A stretch of 64,000 nucleotides of DNA, taken from NCBI GenBank assembly GCA_022266195.1, contig WHVY01000004.1, positions 17,501 to 81,500 of the forward strand, given 5' to 3'. This document shows positions 38,301 through 52,400 of the stretch, in pieces. The notes under the pieces are model-generated. The model saw only the letters and a program-made list of their open reading frames with translations, had not been told where the DNA came from and made no database searches. Position 1 is the stretch's first letter. Each line of letters starts with the position of its first letter. Source of the stretch: Tetranychus cinnabarinus. Lineage: Eukaryota; Arthropoda; Arachnida; Trombidiformes; Tetranychidae. Position numbers and translations under genes: made by a program.

Positions 38301-41100
38301 GGAAATGTCCAATTGGGATCGTCAATCTTATTTCAATGCTGCGATCTCATTAGGATCGTCAATGTTATTTCAATGTAAATGTCTCATTGGGATCGTCAAT
38401 GTTATTTCAATGCTGCGATCTCATTGGGATCGTCAATGTTATAATGTAAATGTCTCATTTGGATCGTCAATGTTCATTCAATGTGAATGTCTCATTAGGA
38501 TCGTCAAAGTTATTTCAATGCTGTGATCTCATTGGGATCGTCAATGTTATTTCAATTTAAATGTCTCATTGGGATCGTCAATGTTATTTCAATGCTGCGA
38601 TCTCATTGGGATCGTCAATGTTATGATGTAAATGTCTCATTTGGATCGTCAATGTTCATTCAATGTGAATGTCTCATTAGGATCGTCAAAGTTATTTCAA
38701 TGCTGCGATCTCATTGGGATCGTCAATGTTATTTCAATTTAAATGTCTCATTGGGATCGTCAATGTTATTACAATGTAAATGTCCAATTGGGATCGTCAA
38801 TCTTATTTCAATTCTGCGATCACATTAGGATCGTCAATGTTATTTCAATGTAAATGTCTCATTAGGATCGTCAATGTTATTTCAATGTAAATGTCTCATT
38901 TGGATCGTCAATGTTATTTCAATGCTGCGATCTCATTGGGATCGTCAATGTTTATTTTAATTTAAATGTCTCATTGGGATTTTCAATGTTATTACAATGT
39001 AAATGTCTCATTAGGATCGTCAATGTTATTTCAATGTAAATGTCTCATTCTGATCGTCAATGTTGTTTCAATGCTGCGATCTCATTGGGATCGTCAATGT
39101 TATAATGTAAATGTCTCATTTGGATCGTCGGTGTTCATTCAATGTGAATGTCTCATTCGGATCGTCAATGTTATTTCAATGCTGCGATCTCATTGGGATC
39201 GTCAATGTTATAATGTAAATGTCTCATTTGGATCGTCAATGTTATTTCAATGTAAATGTCCAATTGGGATCGTTAATGTTATTTCAATGCTGCGATCTCA
39301 TTAGGATCGTCAATGTTATTTCAATGTAAATGTCTCATTAGGATCGTCAATGTTATTACAATGTAAATGTCTCATTAGGATCGTCAATGTTATTTCAATG
39401 TAAATGTCTCATTGGGATCGTCAATGTTATTTCAATGCTGCGATCTCATTGGGATCGTCAATGTTATAATGTAAATGTCTCATTTGGATCGTCGGTGTTC
39501 ATTCAATGTGAATGTCTCATTAGGATCGTCAAAGTTATTTCATTGCTGCGATCTCATTGGGATCGTCAATGTTATCTCAATTTAAATGTCTCATTGGGAT
39601 CGTCAATGTTATTACAATGTGAATGTCCAATTGGGATCGTCAATGTTATTTCAATGCTGCGATCTCATTAGGACCGACAATGTTATTTCAATGTAAATGT
39701 CTCATTCGGATCGTCAATGTTATTACAATGTAAATGTCTCATTTGGATCGTCAAAGTTATTTCAATGCTGCGATCTCATTGGGATCGTCAATGTTATTTC
39801 AATTTAAATGTCTCATTGGGATCGTCAATGTTATTACAATGTAAATGTCCAATTGGGATCGTCAATGTTATTTCAATGCTGCGATCTCATTAGGATCGTC
39901 AATGTTATTTCAATGTAAATGTCTCATTAGGATCGTAAATGTTATTTCAATGTAAATGTCTCATTCGGATCGTCAATGTTATTTTAATGCTGCGATCTAA
40001 TTGGGATCGTCAATGTTATTTCAATTTAAATGTCTCATTGGGATCGTCAATGTTATTACAATGTAAATGTCTAATTAGGATCATCAATGTTATTTCAATG
40101 TAAATGTCTCATTGGGATCGTCAATGTTATTTCAATGCTGCGATCTCATTGGGATCGTCAATGTTATAATGTAAATGTCTCATTTGGATCGTCAATGTTC
40201 ATTCAATGTGAATGTCTCATTAGGATCGTCAAAGTTATTTCAATGCTGTGATCTCATTGGGATCGTCAATGTTATTTCAATTTAAATGTCTCATTGGAAT
40301 CGTCAATGTTATTTCAATGCTGCGATCTCATTAGGATCGTCAATGTTATTTCAATGTAAATGTCTTATTAGGATCGTCAATGTTATTTCAATGTAAATGT
40401 CTCATTGGGATCGTCAATGTTATTTCAATGCTGCGATCTCATTGGGATCGTCAATGTTATGATGTAAATGTCTCATTTGGATCGTCAATGTTCATTCAAT
40501 GTGAATGTCTCATTAGGATCGTCAAAGTTATTTCAATGCTGCGATCTCATTGGGATCGTCAATGTTATTTCAATTTAAATGTCTCATTGGGATCGTCAAT
40601 GTTATTACAATGTAAATGTCCAATTGGGATCGTCAATCTTATTTCAATGCTGCGATCACATAAGGATCGTCAATGTTATTTCAATGTAAATGTCTCATTA
40701 GGATCGTCAATGTTATTTCAATGTAAATGTCTCATTTGGATCGTCAATGTTATTTCAATGCTGCGATCTCATTGGGATCGTCAATGTTTATTTTAATTTA
40801 AATGTCTCATTGGGATTTTCAATGTTATTACAATGTAAATGTCTCATTAGGATCGTCAATGTTATTTCAATGTAAATGTCTCATTCTGATCGTCAATGTT
40901 ATTTCAATGCTGCGATCTCATTGGGATCGTCAATGTTATTACAATTTAAATGTCTCATTGGGATCGTCAATGTTATTACAATGGAAATGTCCAATTGGGA
41001 TCGTCAATCTTATTTCAATGCTGCGATCTCATTAGGATCGTCAATGTTATTTCAATGTAAATGTCTCATTAGGATCGTCAATGTTATTTCAATGTAAATG
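35370..41100. repeat. 2,320-bp and shorter higher-order repeats
   Basis: Unit order around the 38-bp unit is repeated between 35.4 and 41.1 kb. Two pairs of matching positions (35378/37698 and 35800/38120) are 2,320 bp apart (63 x 37 - 11). Further copies follow at 846 and 1,836 bp. A private TTACAATGGAAATG unit marks three of the copies (near 35.98, 38.30, 40.98 kb). Confidence 0.65.
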
Positions 41101-42159
41101 TCTCATTAGGATCGTCAATGTTATTTCAATGTAAATGTCTCATTGGGATCGTCAATGTTGTTTCAATGCTGCGATCTCATTGGGATCGTCAATGTTATAA
41201 TGTAAATGTCTCATTTGGATCGTCGGTGTTCATTCAATGTGAATGTCTCATTCGGATCGTCAATGTTATTTCAATGCTGCGATCTCATTGGGATCGTCAA
41301 TGTTATTACAATTTAAATGTCTCATTGGGATCGTCAATGTTATTACAATGTAAATGTCCAATTGGGATCGTTAATGTTATTTCAATGCTGCGATCTCATT
41401 AGGATCGTCAATGTTATTTCAATGTAAATGTCTCATTAGGATCGTCAATGTTATTACAATGTAAATGTCTCATTAGGATCGTCAATGTTATTTTAATGTA
41501 AATGTCTCATTCGGATCGTCAATGTTATTTCAATGCTGCGATCTCATTGGGATCGTCAATGTTATAATGTAAATGTCTCATTTGGATCGTCGGTGTTCAT
41601 TCAATGTGCATGTCTCATTCGGATCGTCAATGTTATTTCAATGCTGCGATCTCATTGGGATCGTCAATGTTATTACAATTTAAATGTCTCATTGGGATCG
41701 TCAATGTTATTACAATGTAAATGTCCAATTGGGATCGTTAATGTTATTTCAATGCTGCGATCTCATTAGGATCGTCAATGTTATTTCAATGTAAATGTCT
41801 CATTAGGATCGTCAATGTTATTACAATGTAAATGTCTCATTAGGATCGTCAATGTTATTTCAATGTAAATGTCCCATTGGGATCGTCAATGTTATTTCAA
41901 TGCTGCGATCTCATTGGGATCGTCAATGTTATAATGTAAATGTCTCATTTGGATCGTCGGTGTTCATTCAATGTGAATGTCTCATTAGGATCGTCAAAGT
42001 TATTTCAATGCTGCGATCTCATTGGGATCGTCAATGTTATTTCAATTTAAATGTCTCATTGGGATCGTCAATGTTATTACAATGTAAATGTCCAATTGGG
42101 ATCGTCAATGTTATTTCAATGCTGCGATCTCATTAGGATCGTCAATGTTATTTCAATGT

Positions 42160-45100
42160 AAATGTCTCATTCGGATCGTCAATGTTATTACAATGTAAAT
42201 GTCTCATTTGGATCGTCAATGTTATTTCAATGCTGCGATCTCATTGGGATCGTCAATGTTTATTTTAATTTAAATGTCTCATTGGGATTTTCAATGTTAT
42301 TACAATGTAAATGTCTCATTAGGATCGTCAATGTTATTTCAATGTAAATGTCTCATTGGGATCGTCAATGTTCATTCAATGTGAATGTCCAATTGGGATC
42401 GTTAATGTTATTTGAATGCTGCGATCTCATTAGGATCGTCAATGTTATTTCAATGTAAATGTCTCATTAGGATCGTCAATGTTATTTCAATGTAAATGTC
42501 TCATTCGGATCGTCAATGTTATTTTAATGCTGCGATCTAATTGGGATCGTCAATGTTATTTCAATTTAAATGTCTCATTGGGATCGTCAATGTTATTACA
42601 ATGTAAATGTCTAATTAGGATCGTCAATGTTATTTCAATGTAAATGTCTCATTGGGATCGTCAATGTTATTTCAATGCTGCGATCTCATTGGGATCGTCA
42701 ATGTTATAATGTAAATGTCTCATTTGGATCGTCAATGTTCATTCAATGTGAATGTCTCATTAGGATCGTCAAAGTTATTTCAATGCTGCGATCTCATTGG
42801 GATCGTCAATGTTATTTCAATTTAAATGTCTCATTGGGATCGTCAATGTTATTTCAATGTAAATGTCTCATTCGGATCGTCAATGTTATTTCAATGCTGC
42901 GATCTCATTAGGATCGTCAATGTTATTTCAATGTAAATGTCTTATTAGGATCGTCAATGTTATTTCAATGTAAATGTCTCATTGGGATCGTCAATGTTAT
43001 TTCAATGCTGCGATCTCATTGGGATCGTCAATGTTATTTCAATTTAAATGTCTCATTGGGATCGTCAATGTTATTACAATGTAAATGTCCAATTGGGATC
43101 GTCAATGTTATTTCAATGCTGCGATCTCGTTAGGATCGTCAATGTTATTTCAATGTAAATGTCTCATTCGGATCGTCAATGTTATTACAATGTAAATGTC
43201 TCATTTGGATCGTCAATGTTATTTCAATGCTGCGATCTCATTGGGATCGTCAATGTTTATTTTAATTTAAATGTCTCATTGGGATTTTCAATGTTATTAC
43301 AATGTAAATGTCTCATTAGGATCGTCAATGTTATTTCAATGTAAATGTCTCATTGGGATCGTCAATGTTCATTCAATGTGAATGTCCAATTGGGATCGTT
43401 AATGTTATTTGAATGCTGCGATCTCATTAGGATCGTCAATGTTATTTCAATGTAAATGTCTCATAAGGATCGTCAATGTTATTTCAATGTAAATGTCTCA
43501 TTCGGATCGTCAATGTTATTTTAATGCTGCGATCTAATTGGGATCGTCAATGTTATTTCAATTTAAATGTCTCATTGGGATCGTCAATGTTATTACAATG
43601 TAAATGTCTAATTAGGATCGTCAATGTTATTTCAATGTAAATGTCTCATTGGGATCGTCAATGTTATTTCAATGCTGCGATCTCATTGGGATCGTCAATG
43701 TTATAATGTAAATGTCTCATTTGGATCGTCAATGTTCATTCAATGTGAATGTCTCATTAGGATCGTCAAAGTTATTTCAATGCTGCGATCTCATTGGGAT
43801 CGTCAATGTTATTTCAATTTAAATGTCTCATTGGGATCGTCAATGTTATTTCAATGTAAATGTCTCATTCGGATCGTCAATGTTATTTCAATGCTGCGAT
43901 CTCATTAGGATCGTCAATGTTATTTCAATGTAAATGTCTTATTAGGATCGTCAATGTTATTTCAATGTAAATGTCTCATTGGGATCGTCAATGTTATTTC
44001 AATGCTGCGATCTCATTGGGATCGTCAATGTTATGATGTAAATGTCTCATTTGGATCGTCAATGTTCATTCAATGTGAATGTCTCATTAGGATCGTCAAA
44101 GTTATTTCAATGCTGCGATCTCATTGGGATCGTCAATGTTATTTCAATTTAAATGTCTCATTGGGATCGTCAATGTTATTTCAATTTAAATGTCTCATTG
44201 GGATCGTCAATGTTATTACAATGTAAATGTCCAATTGGGATCGTCAATGTTATTTCAATGTAAATGTCTCATTCGGATCGTCAATGTTATTTCAATGTAA
44301 ATGTCTCATTAGGATCGTCAATGTTATTTCAATGCTGCGATCTCATTGGGATCGTCAATGTTATTTCAATGCTGCGATCTCATTGGGATCGTCAATGTTT
44401 AGCTTAATTTAAATGTCTCATTGGGATTTTCAATGTTATTACAATGTAAATGTCTCATTAGGATCGTCAATGTTATTTCAATGTAAATGTCTCATTGGGA
44501 TCGTCAATGTTCATTCAATGTGAATGTCCAATTGGGATCGTTAATGTTATTTCAATGCTGCGATCTCATTAGGATCGTCAATGTTATTTCAATGTAAATG
44601 TCTCATTAGGATCGTCAATGTTATTTCAATGTAAATGTCTCATTCGGATCGTCAATGTTATTTTAATGCTGCGATCTAATTGGGATCGTCAATGTTATTT
44701 CAATTTAAATGTCTCATTGGGATCGTCAATGTTATTACAATGTAAATGTCTAATTAGGATCGTCAATGTTATTTCAATGTAAATGTCTCATTGGGATCGT
44801 CAATGTTATTTCAATGCTGCGATCTCATTGGGATCGTCAATGTTATAATGTAAATGTCTCATTTGGATCGTCAATGTTCATTCAATGTGAATGTCTCATT
44901 AGGATCGTCAAAGTTATTTCAATGCTGCGATCTCATTGGGATCGTCAATGTTATTTCAATTTAAATGTCTCATTGGGATCGTCAATGTTATTTCAATGTA
45001 AATGTCTCATTCGGATCGTCAATGTTATTTCAATGCTGCGATCTCATTAGGATCGTCAATGTTATTTCAATGTAAATGTCTTATTAGGATCGTCAATGTT

Positions 45101-48100
45101 ATTTCAATGTAAATGTCTCATTGGGATCGTCAATGTTATTTCAATGCTGCGATCTCATTGGGATCGTCAATGTTATGATGTAAATGTCTCATTTGGATCG
45201 TCAATGTTCATTCAATGTGAATGTCTCATTAGGATCGTCAAAGTTATTTCAATGCTGCGATCTCATTGGGATCGTCAATGTTATTTCAATTTAAATGTCT
45301 CATTGGGATCGTCAATGTTATTACAATGTAAATGTCCAATTGGGATCGTCAATGTTATTTCAATGTAAATGTCTCATTCGGATCGTCAATGTTATTTCAA
45401 TGTAAATGTCTCATTAGGATCGTCAAAGTTATTTCAATGCTGCGATCTCATTGGGATCGTCAATGTTATTTCAATTTAAATGTCTCATTGGGATCGTCAA
45501 TGTTATTTCAATTTAAATGTTTCATTGGGATCGTCAATGTTATTACAATGTAAATGTCCAATTGGGATCGTCAATGTTATTTCAATGTAAATGTCTCATT
45601 CGGATCGTCAATGTTATTTCAATGTAAATGTCTCATTAGGATCGTCAATGTTATTTCAATGCTGCGATCTCATTGGGATCGTCAATGTTATTTCAATGCT
45701 GCGATCTCATTGGGATCGTCAATGTTTAGCTTAATTTAAATGTCTCATTGGGATTTTCAATGTTATTACAATGTAAATGTCTCATTAGGATCGTCAATGT
45801 TATTTCAATGTAAATGTCTCATTGGGATCGTCAATGTTCATTCAATGTGAATGTCCAATTGGGATCGTTAATGTTATTTCAATGCTGCGATCTCATTAGG
45901 ATCGTCAATGTTATTTCAATGTAAATGTCTTATTAGGATCGTCAATGTTATTTCAATGTAAATGTCTCATTGGGATCGTCAATGTTCATTCAATGTGAAT
46001 GTCCAATTGGGATCGTTAATGTTATTTCAATGCTGCGATCTCATTAGGATCGTCAATGTTATTTCAATGTAAATGTCTCATTAGGATCGTCAATGTTATT
46101 TCAATGTAAATGTCTCATTCGGATCGTCAATGTTATTTTAATGCTGCGATCTAATTGGGATCGTCAATGTTATTTCAATTTAAATGTCTCATTGGGATCG
46201 TCAATGTTATTACAATGTAAATGTCTAATTAGGATCGTCAATGTTATTTCAATGTAAATGTCTCATTGGGATCGTCAATGTTATTTCAATGCTGCGATCT
46301 CATTGGGATCGTCAATGTTATAATGTAAATGTCTCATTTGGATCGTCAATGTTCATTCAATGTGAATGTCTCATTAGGATCGTCAAAGTTATTTCAATGC
46401 TGCGATCTCATTGGGATCGTCAATGTTATTTCAATTTAAATGTCTCATTGGGATCGTCAATGTTATTTCAATGTAAATGTCTCATTCGGATCGTCAATGT
46501 TATTTCAATGCTGCGATCTCATTAGGATCGTCAATGTTATTTCAATGTAAATGTCTTATTAGGATCGTCAATGTTATTTCAATGTAAATGTCTCATTGGG
46601 ATCGTCAATGTTATTTCAATGCTGCGATCTCATTGGGATCGTCAATGTTATGATGTAAATGTCTCATTTGGATCGTCAATGTTCATTCAATGTGAATGTC
46701 TCATTAGGATCGTCAAAGTTATTTCAATGCTGCGATCTCATTGGGATCGTCAATGTTATTTCAATTTAAATGTCTCATTGGGATCGTCAATGTTATTACA
46801 ATGTAAATGTCCAATTGGGATCGTCAATGTTATTTCAATGTAAATGTCTCATTCGGATCGTCAATGTTATTTCAATGTAAATGTCTCATTAGGATCGTCA
46901 AAGTTATTTCAATGCTGCGATCTCATTGGGATCGTCAATGTTATTTCAATTTAAATGTCTCATTGGGATCGTCAATGTTATTTCAATTTAAATGTTTCAT
47001 TGGGATCGTCAATGTTATTACAATGTAAATGTCCAATTGGGATCGTCAATGTTATTTCAATGTAAATGTCTCATTCGGATCGTCAATGTTATTTCAATGT
47101 AAATGTCTCATTAGGATCGTCAATGTTATTTCAATGCTGCGATCTCATTGGGATCGTCAATGTTATTTCAATGCTGCGATCTCATTGGGATCGTCAATGT
47201 TTAGCTTAATTTAAATGTCTCATTGGGATTTTCAATGTTATTACAATGTAAATGTCTCATTAGGATCGTCAATGTTATTTCAATGTAAATGTCTCATTGG
47301 GATCGTCAATGTTCATTCAATGTGAATGTCCAATTGGGATCGTTAATGTTATTTCAATGCTGCGATCTCATTAGGATCGTCAATGTTATTTCAATGTAAA
47401 TGTCTCATTAGGATCGTCAATGTTATTTCAATGTAAATGTCTCATTCGGATCGTCAATGTTATTTTAATGCTGCGATCTAATTGGGATCGTCAATGTTAT
47501 TTCAATTTAAATGTCTCATTGGGATCGTCAATGTTATTACAATGTAAATGTCTAATTAGGATCGTCAATGTTATTTCAATGTAAATGTCTCATTGGGATC
47601 GTCAATGTTATTTCAATGCTGCGATCTCATTGGGATCGTCAATGTTATAATGTAAATGTCTCATTTGGATCGTCAATGTTCATTCAATGTGAATGTCTCA
47701 TTAGGATCGTCAAAGTTATTTCAATGCTGCGATCTCATTGGGATCGTCAATGTTATTTCAATTTAAATGTCTCATTGGGATCGTCAATGTTATTTCAATG
47801 TAAATGTCTCATTCGGATCGTCAATGTTATTTCAATGCTGCGATCTCATTAGGATCGTCAATGTTATTTCAATGTAAATGTCTTATTAGGATCGTCAATG
47901 TTATTTCAATGTAAATGTCTCATTGGGATCGTCAATGTTATTTCAATGCTGCGATCTCATTGGGATCGTCAATGTTATGATGTAAATGTCTCATTTGGAT
48001 CGTCAATGTTCATTCAATGTGAATGTCTCATTAGGATCGTCAAAGTTATTTCAATGCTGCGATCTCATTGGGATCGTCAATGTTATTTCAATTTAAATGT

Positions 48101-49300
48101 CTCATTGGGATCGTCAATGTTATTACAATGTAAATGTCCAATTGGGATCGTCAATGTTATTTCAATGTAAATGTCTCATTCGGATCGTCAATGTTATTTC
48201 AATGTAAATGTCTCATTAGGATCGTCAATGTTATTTCAATGCTGCGATCTCATTGGGATCGTCAATGTTATTTCAATGCTGCGATCTCATTGGGATCGTC
48301 AATGTTTATTTTAATTTAAATGTCTCATTGGGATTTTCAATGTTATTACAATGTAAATGTCTCATTAGGATCGTCAATGTTATTTCAATGTAAATGTCTC
48401 ATTGGGATCGTCAATGTTCATTCAATGTGAATGTCCAATTGGGATCGTTAATGTTATTTCAATGCTGCGATCTCATTAGGATCGTCAATGTTATTTCAAT
48501 GTAAATGTCTCATTAGGATCGTCAATGTTATTTCAATGTAAATGTCTCATTCGGATCGTCAATGTTATTTTAATGCTGCGATCTAATTGGGATCGTCAAT
48601 GTTATTTCAATTTAAATGTCTCATTGGGATCGTCAATGTTATTACAATGTAAATGTCTAATTAGGATCGTCAATGTTATTTCAATGTAAATGTCTCATTG
48701 GGATCGTCAATGTTATTTCAATGCTGCGATCTCATTGGGATCGTCAATGTTATAATGTAAATGTCTCATTTGGATCGTCAATGTTCATTCAATGTGAATG
48801 TCTCATTAGGATCGTCAAAGTTATTTCAATGCTGCGATCTCATTGGGATCGTCAATGTTATTTCAATTTAAATGTCTCATTGGGATCGTCAATGTTATTT
48901 CAATGTAAATGTCTCATTCGGATCGTCAATGTTATTTCAATGCTGCGATCTCATTAGGATCGTCAATGTTATTTCAATGTAAATGTCTTATTAGGATCGT
49001 CAATGTTATTTCAATGTAAATGTCTCATTGGGATCGTCAATGTTATTTCAATGCTGCGATCTCATTGGGATCGTCAATGTTATGATGTAAATGTCTCATT
49101 TGGATCGTCAATGTTCATTCAATGTGAATGTCTCATTAGGATCGTCAAAGTTATTTCAATGCTGCGATCTCATTGGGATCGTCAATGTTATTTCAATTTA
49201 AATGTCTCATTGGGATCGTCAATGTTATTACAATGTAAATGTCCAATTGGGATCGTCAATGTTATTTCAATGTAAATGTCTCATTCGGATCGTCAATGTT
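42160..49300. repeat. Family of higher-order repeats of 27-40 units
   Basis: Six matching positions (42627, 43624, 44766, 46241, 47568, 48673) are 997, 1,142, 1,475, 1,327 and 1,105 bp apart. Once the 34- and 38-bp units are allowed for, these are 27, 31, 40, 36 and 30 units. The copies are nearly the same and differ by whole blocks of units. Confidence 0.75.
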
Positions 49301-49440
49301 ATTTCAATGTAAATGTCTCATTAGGATCGTCAATGTTATTTCAATGTAAATGTCTCATTTGGATCGTCAATGTTATTTCAATGCTGCGATCTCATTGGGA
49401 TCGTCAATGTTTATTTTAATTTAAATGCTTCATTGGGATT

Positions 49441-52400
49441 TTCAATGTTATTACAATGTAAATGTCTCATTAGGATCGTCAATGTTATTTCAATGTAAAT
49501 GTCTCATTCGGATCGTCAATGTTATTTCAATGCTGCGATCTCATTGGGATCGTCAATGTTATTACAATTTAAATGTCTCATTGGGATCGTCAATGTTATT
49601 ACAATGTAAATGTCCAATTGGGATCGTTAATGTTATTTCAATGCTGCGATCTCATTAGGATCGTCAATGTTATTTCAATGTAAATGTCTCATTAGGATCG
49701 TTAATGTTATTTCAATGCTGCGATCTCATTAGGATCGTCAATGTTATTTCAATGTAAATGTCTGATTAGGATCGTCAATGTTATTTCAATGTAAATGTCT
49801 CATTGGGATCGTCAATGTTATTACAATGTAAATGTCCAATTGGGATCGTTAATGTTATTTCAATGCTGCGATCTCATTAGGATCGTCAATGTTATTTCAA
49901 TGTAAATGTCTCATTAGGATCGTCAATGTTATTTCAATGTAAATGTCTCATTCGGATCGTCAATGTTATTTTAATGCTGCGATCTAATTGGGATCGTCAA
50001 TGTTATTTCAATTTAAATGTCTCATTGGGATCGTCAATGTTATTACAATGTAAATGTCTAATTAGGATCGTCAATGTAATTTCAATGTAAATGTCTCATT
50101 GGGATCGTCAATGTTATTTCAATGCTGCGATCTCATTGGGATCGTCAATGTTATAATGTAAATGTCTCATTTGGACCGTCAATGTTCATTCAATGTGAAT
50201 GTCTCATTAGGATCGTCAAAGTTATTTCAATGCTGCGATCTCATTGGGATCGTCAATGTTATTTCAATTTAAATGTCTCATTGGGATCGTCAATGTTATT
50301 ACAATGTAAATGTCCAATTGGGATCGTCAATCTTATTTTAATGCTGCGCTCTTATTAGGATCGTCAATGTTATTTCAATGTAAATGTCTCATTAGGATCG
50401 TCAATGTTATTTCAATGTAAATGTCTCATTCGGATCGTCAATGTTATTTCAATGCTGCGATCTCATTGGGATCGTCAATGTTATTACAATTTAAATGTCT
50501 CATTGGGATCGTCAATGTTATTACAATGTAAATGTCCAATTGGGATCGTTAATGTTATTTCAATGCTGCGATCTCATTAGGATCGTCAATGTTATTTCAA
50601 TGTAAATGTCTCATTAGGATCGTCAATGTTATTTCAATGTAAATGTCTCATTCGGATCGTCAATGTTATTTCAATGTAAATGTCTCATTGGGATCGTCAA
50701 TGTTATTTCAATGCTGCGATCTAATTGGGATCGTCAATGTTATTTCAATTTAAATGTCTCATTGGGATCGTCAATGTTATTACAATGTAAATGTCTAATT
50801 AGGATCGTCAATGTAATTTCAATGTAAATGTCTCATTGGGATCGTCAATGTTATTTCAATGCTGCGATCTCATTGGGATCGTCAATGTTATAATGTAAAT
50901 GTCTCATTTGGACCGTCAATGTTCATTCAATGTGAATGTCTTATTAGGATCGTCAAAGTTATTTCAATGCTGCGATCTCATTGGGATCGTCAATGTTATT
51001 TCAATTTAAATGTCTCATTGGGATCGTCAATGTTATTACAATGTAAATGTCCAATTGGGATCGTCAATCTTATTTTAATGCTGCGATCTTATTAGGATCG
51101 TCAATGTTATTTCAATGTAAATGTCTCATTAGGATCGTCAATGTTATTTCAATGTAAATGTCTCATTCGGATCGTCAATGTTATTTCAATACTGCGATCT
51201 CATTGGGATCGTCAATGTTATTACAATTTAAATGTCTCATTGGGATCGTCAATGTTATTACAATGTAAATGTCCAATTGGGATCTTTAATGTTATTTCAA
51301 TGCTGCGATCTCATTAGGATCGTCAATGTTATTTCAATGTAAATGTCTCATTAGGATCGTCAATGTTATTTCAATGTAAATGTCTCATTCGGATCGTCAA
51401 TGTTATTTCAATGTAAATGTCTCATTGGGATCGTCAATGTTATTTCAATGCTGCGATCTCATTGGGATCGTCAATGTTATAATGTAAATGTCTCATTTGG
51501 ATCGTCAATGTTATTTCAATGTAAATGTCTCATTAGGATCGTCAATGTTATTTCAATGTAAATGTCTCATTCGGATCGTCAATGTTATTTTAATGCTGCG
51601 ATCTAATTGGGATCGTCAATGTTATTTCAATTTAAATGTCTCATTAGGATCGTCAATGTTATTTCAATGTAAATGTCTCATTCGGATCGGCAATGTTATT
51701 TCAATGTAAATGTCTCATTGGGATCGTCAATGTTATTTCAATGCTGCGATCTCATTGGGATCGTCAATGTTATAATGTAAATGTCTCATTTGGATCGTCA
51801 ATGTTATTTCAATGTAAATGTCTCATTAGGATCGTCAATGTTATAATGTAAATGTCTCATTTGGATCGTCAATGTTATTTCAATGTAAATGTCTCATTAG
51901 GATCGTCAATGTTATTTCGATGTAAATGTCTCATTCGGATCGTCAATGTTATTTTAATGCTGCGATCTCATTAGGATCGTCAATGTTATTTCAATGTAAA
52001 TGTCTCATTAGGATCGTCAATGTTATTTCAATGTAAATGTCTCATTCGGATCGTCAATGTTATTTCAATGCTGCGATCTCATTGGGATCGTCAATGTTAT
52101 TACAATTTAAATGTCTCATTGGGATCGTCAATGTTATTACAATGTAAATGTCCAATTGGGATCGTCAATGTTATTTCAATGCTGCGATCTCATTAGGATC
52201 GTCAATGTTATTTCAATGTAAATTTCTCATTCGGATCGTCAATGTTATTTCAATGTAAATGTCTCATTGGGATCGTCAATGTTATTTCAATGCTGCGATC
52301 TCATTGGGATCGTCAATGTTATAATGTAAATATCTCATTGGGATTTTAAATGTTATTACAATGTAAATGTCTCATTAGGATCGTCAATGTTATTTCAATT

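Larger units (their letters stand above)
31861..49440. repeat. Satellite domain 2 (with the 38-bp unit)
   Basis: This part is marked by a 38-bp unit, GTTTATTTTAATTTAAATG, normally followed by a unit with GGATTTTCAATG. It appears first at about 31.87 kb and last at about 49.41 kb, with some copies changed to GTTTAGCTTAATTT (44.40, 45.72, 47.20 kb). I see neither form outside these limits. GTCGGTGTTC and TCTGATCGTC variants are also confined here. It is a locally homogenised block built from its own founder changes. Confidence 0.78.
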
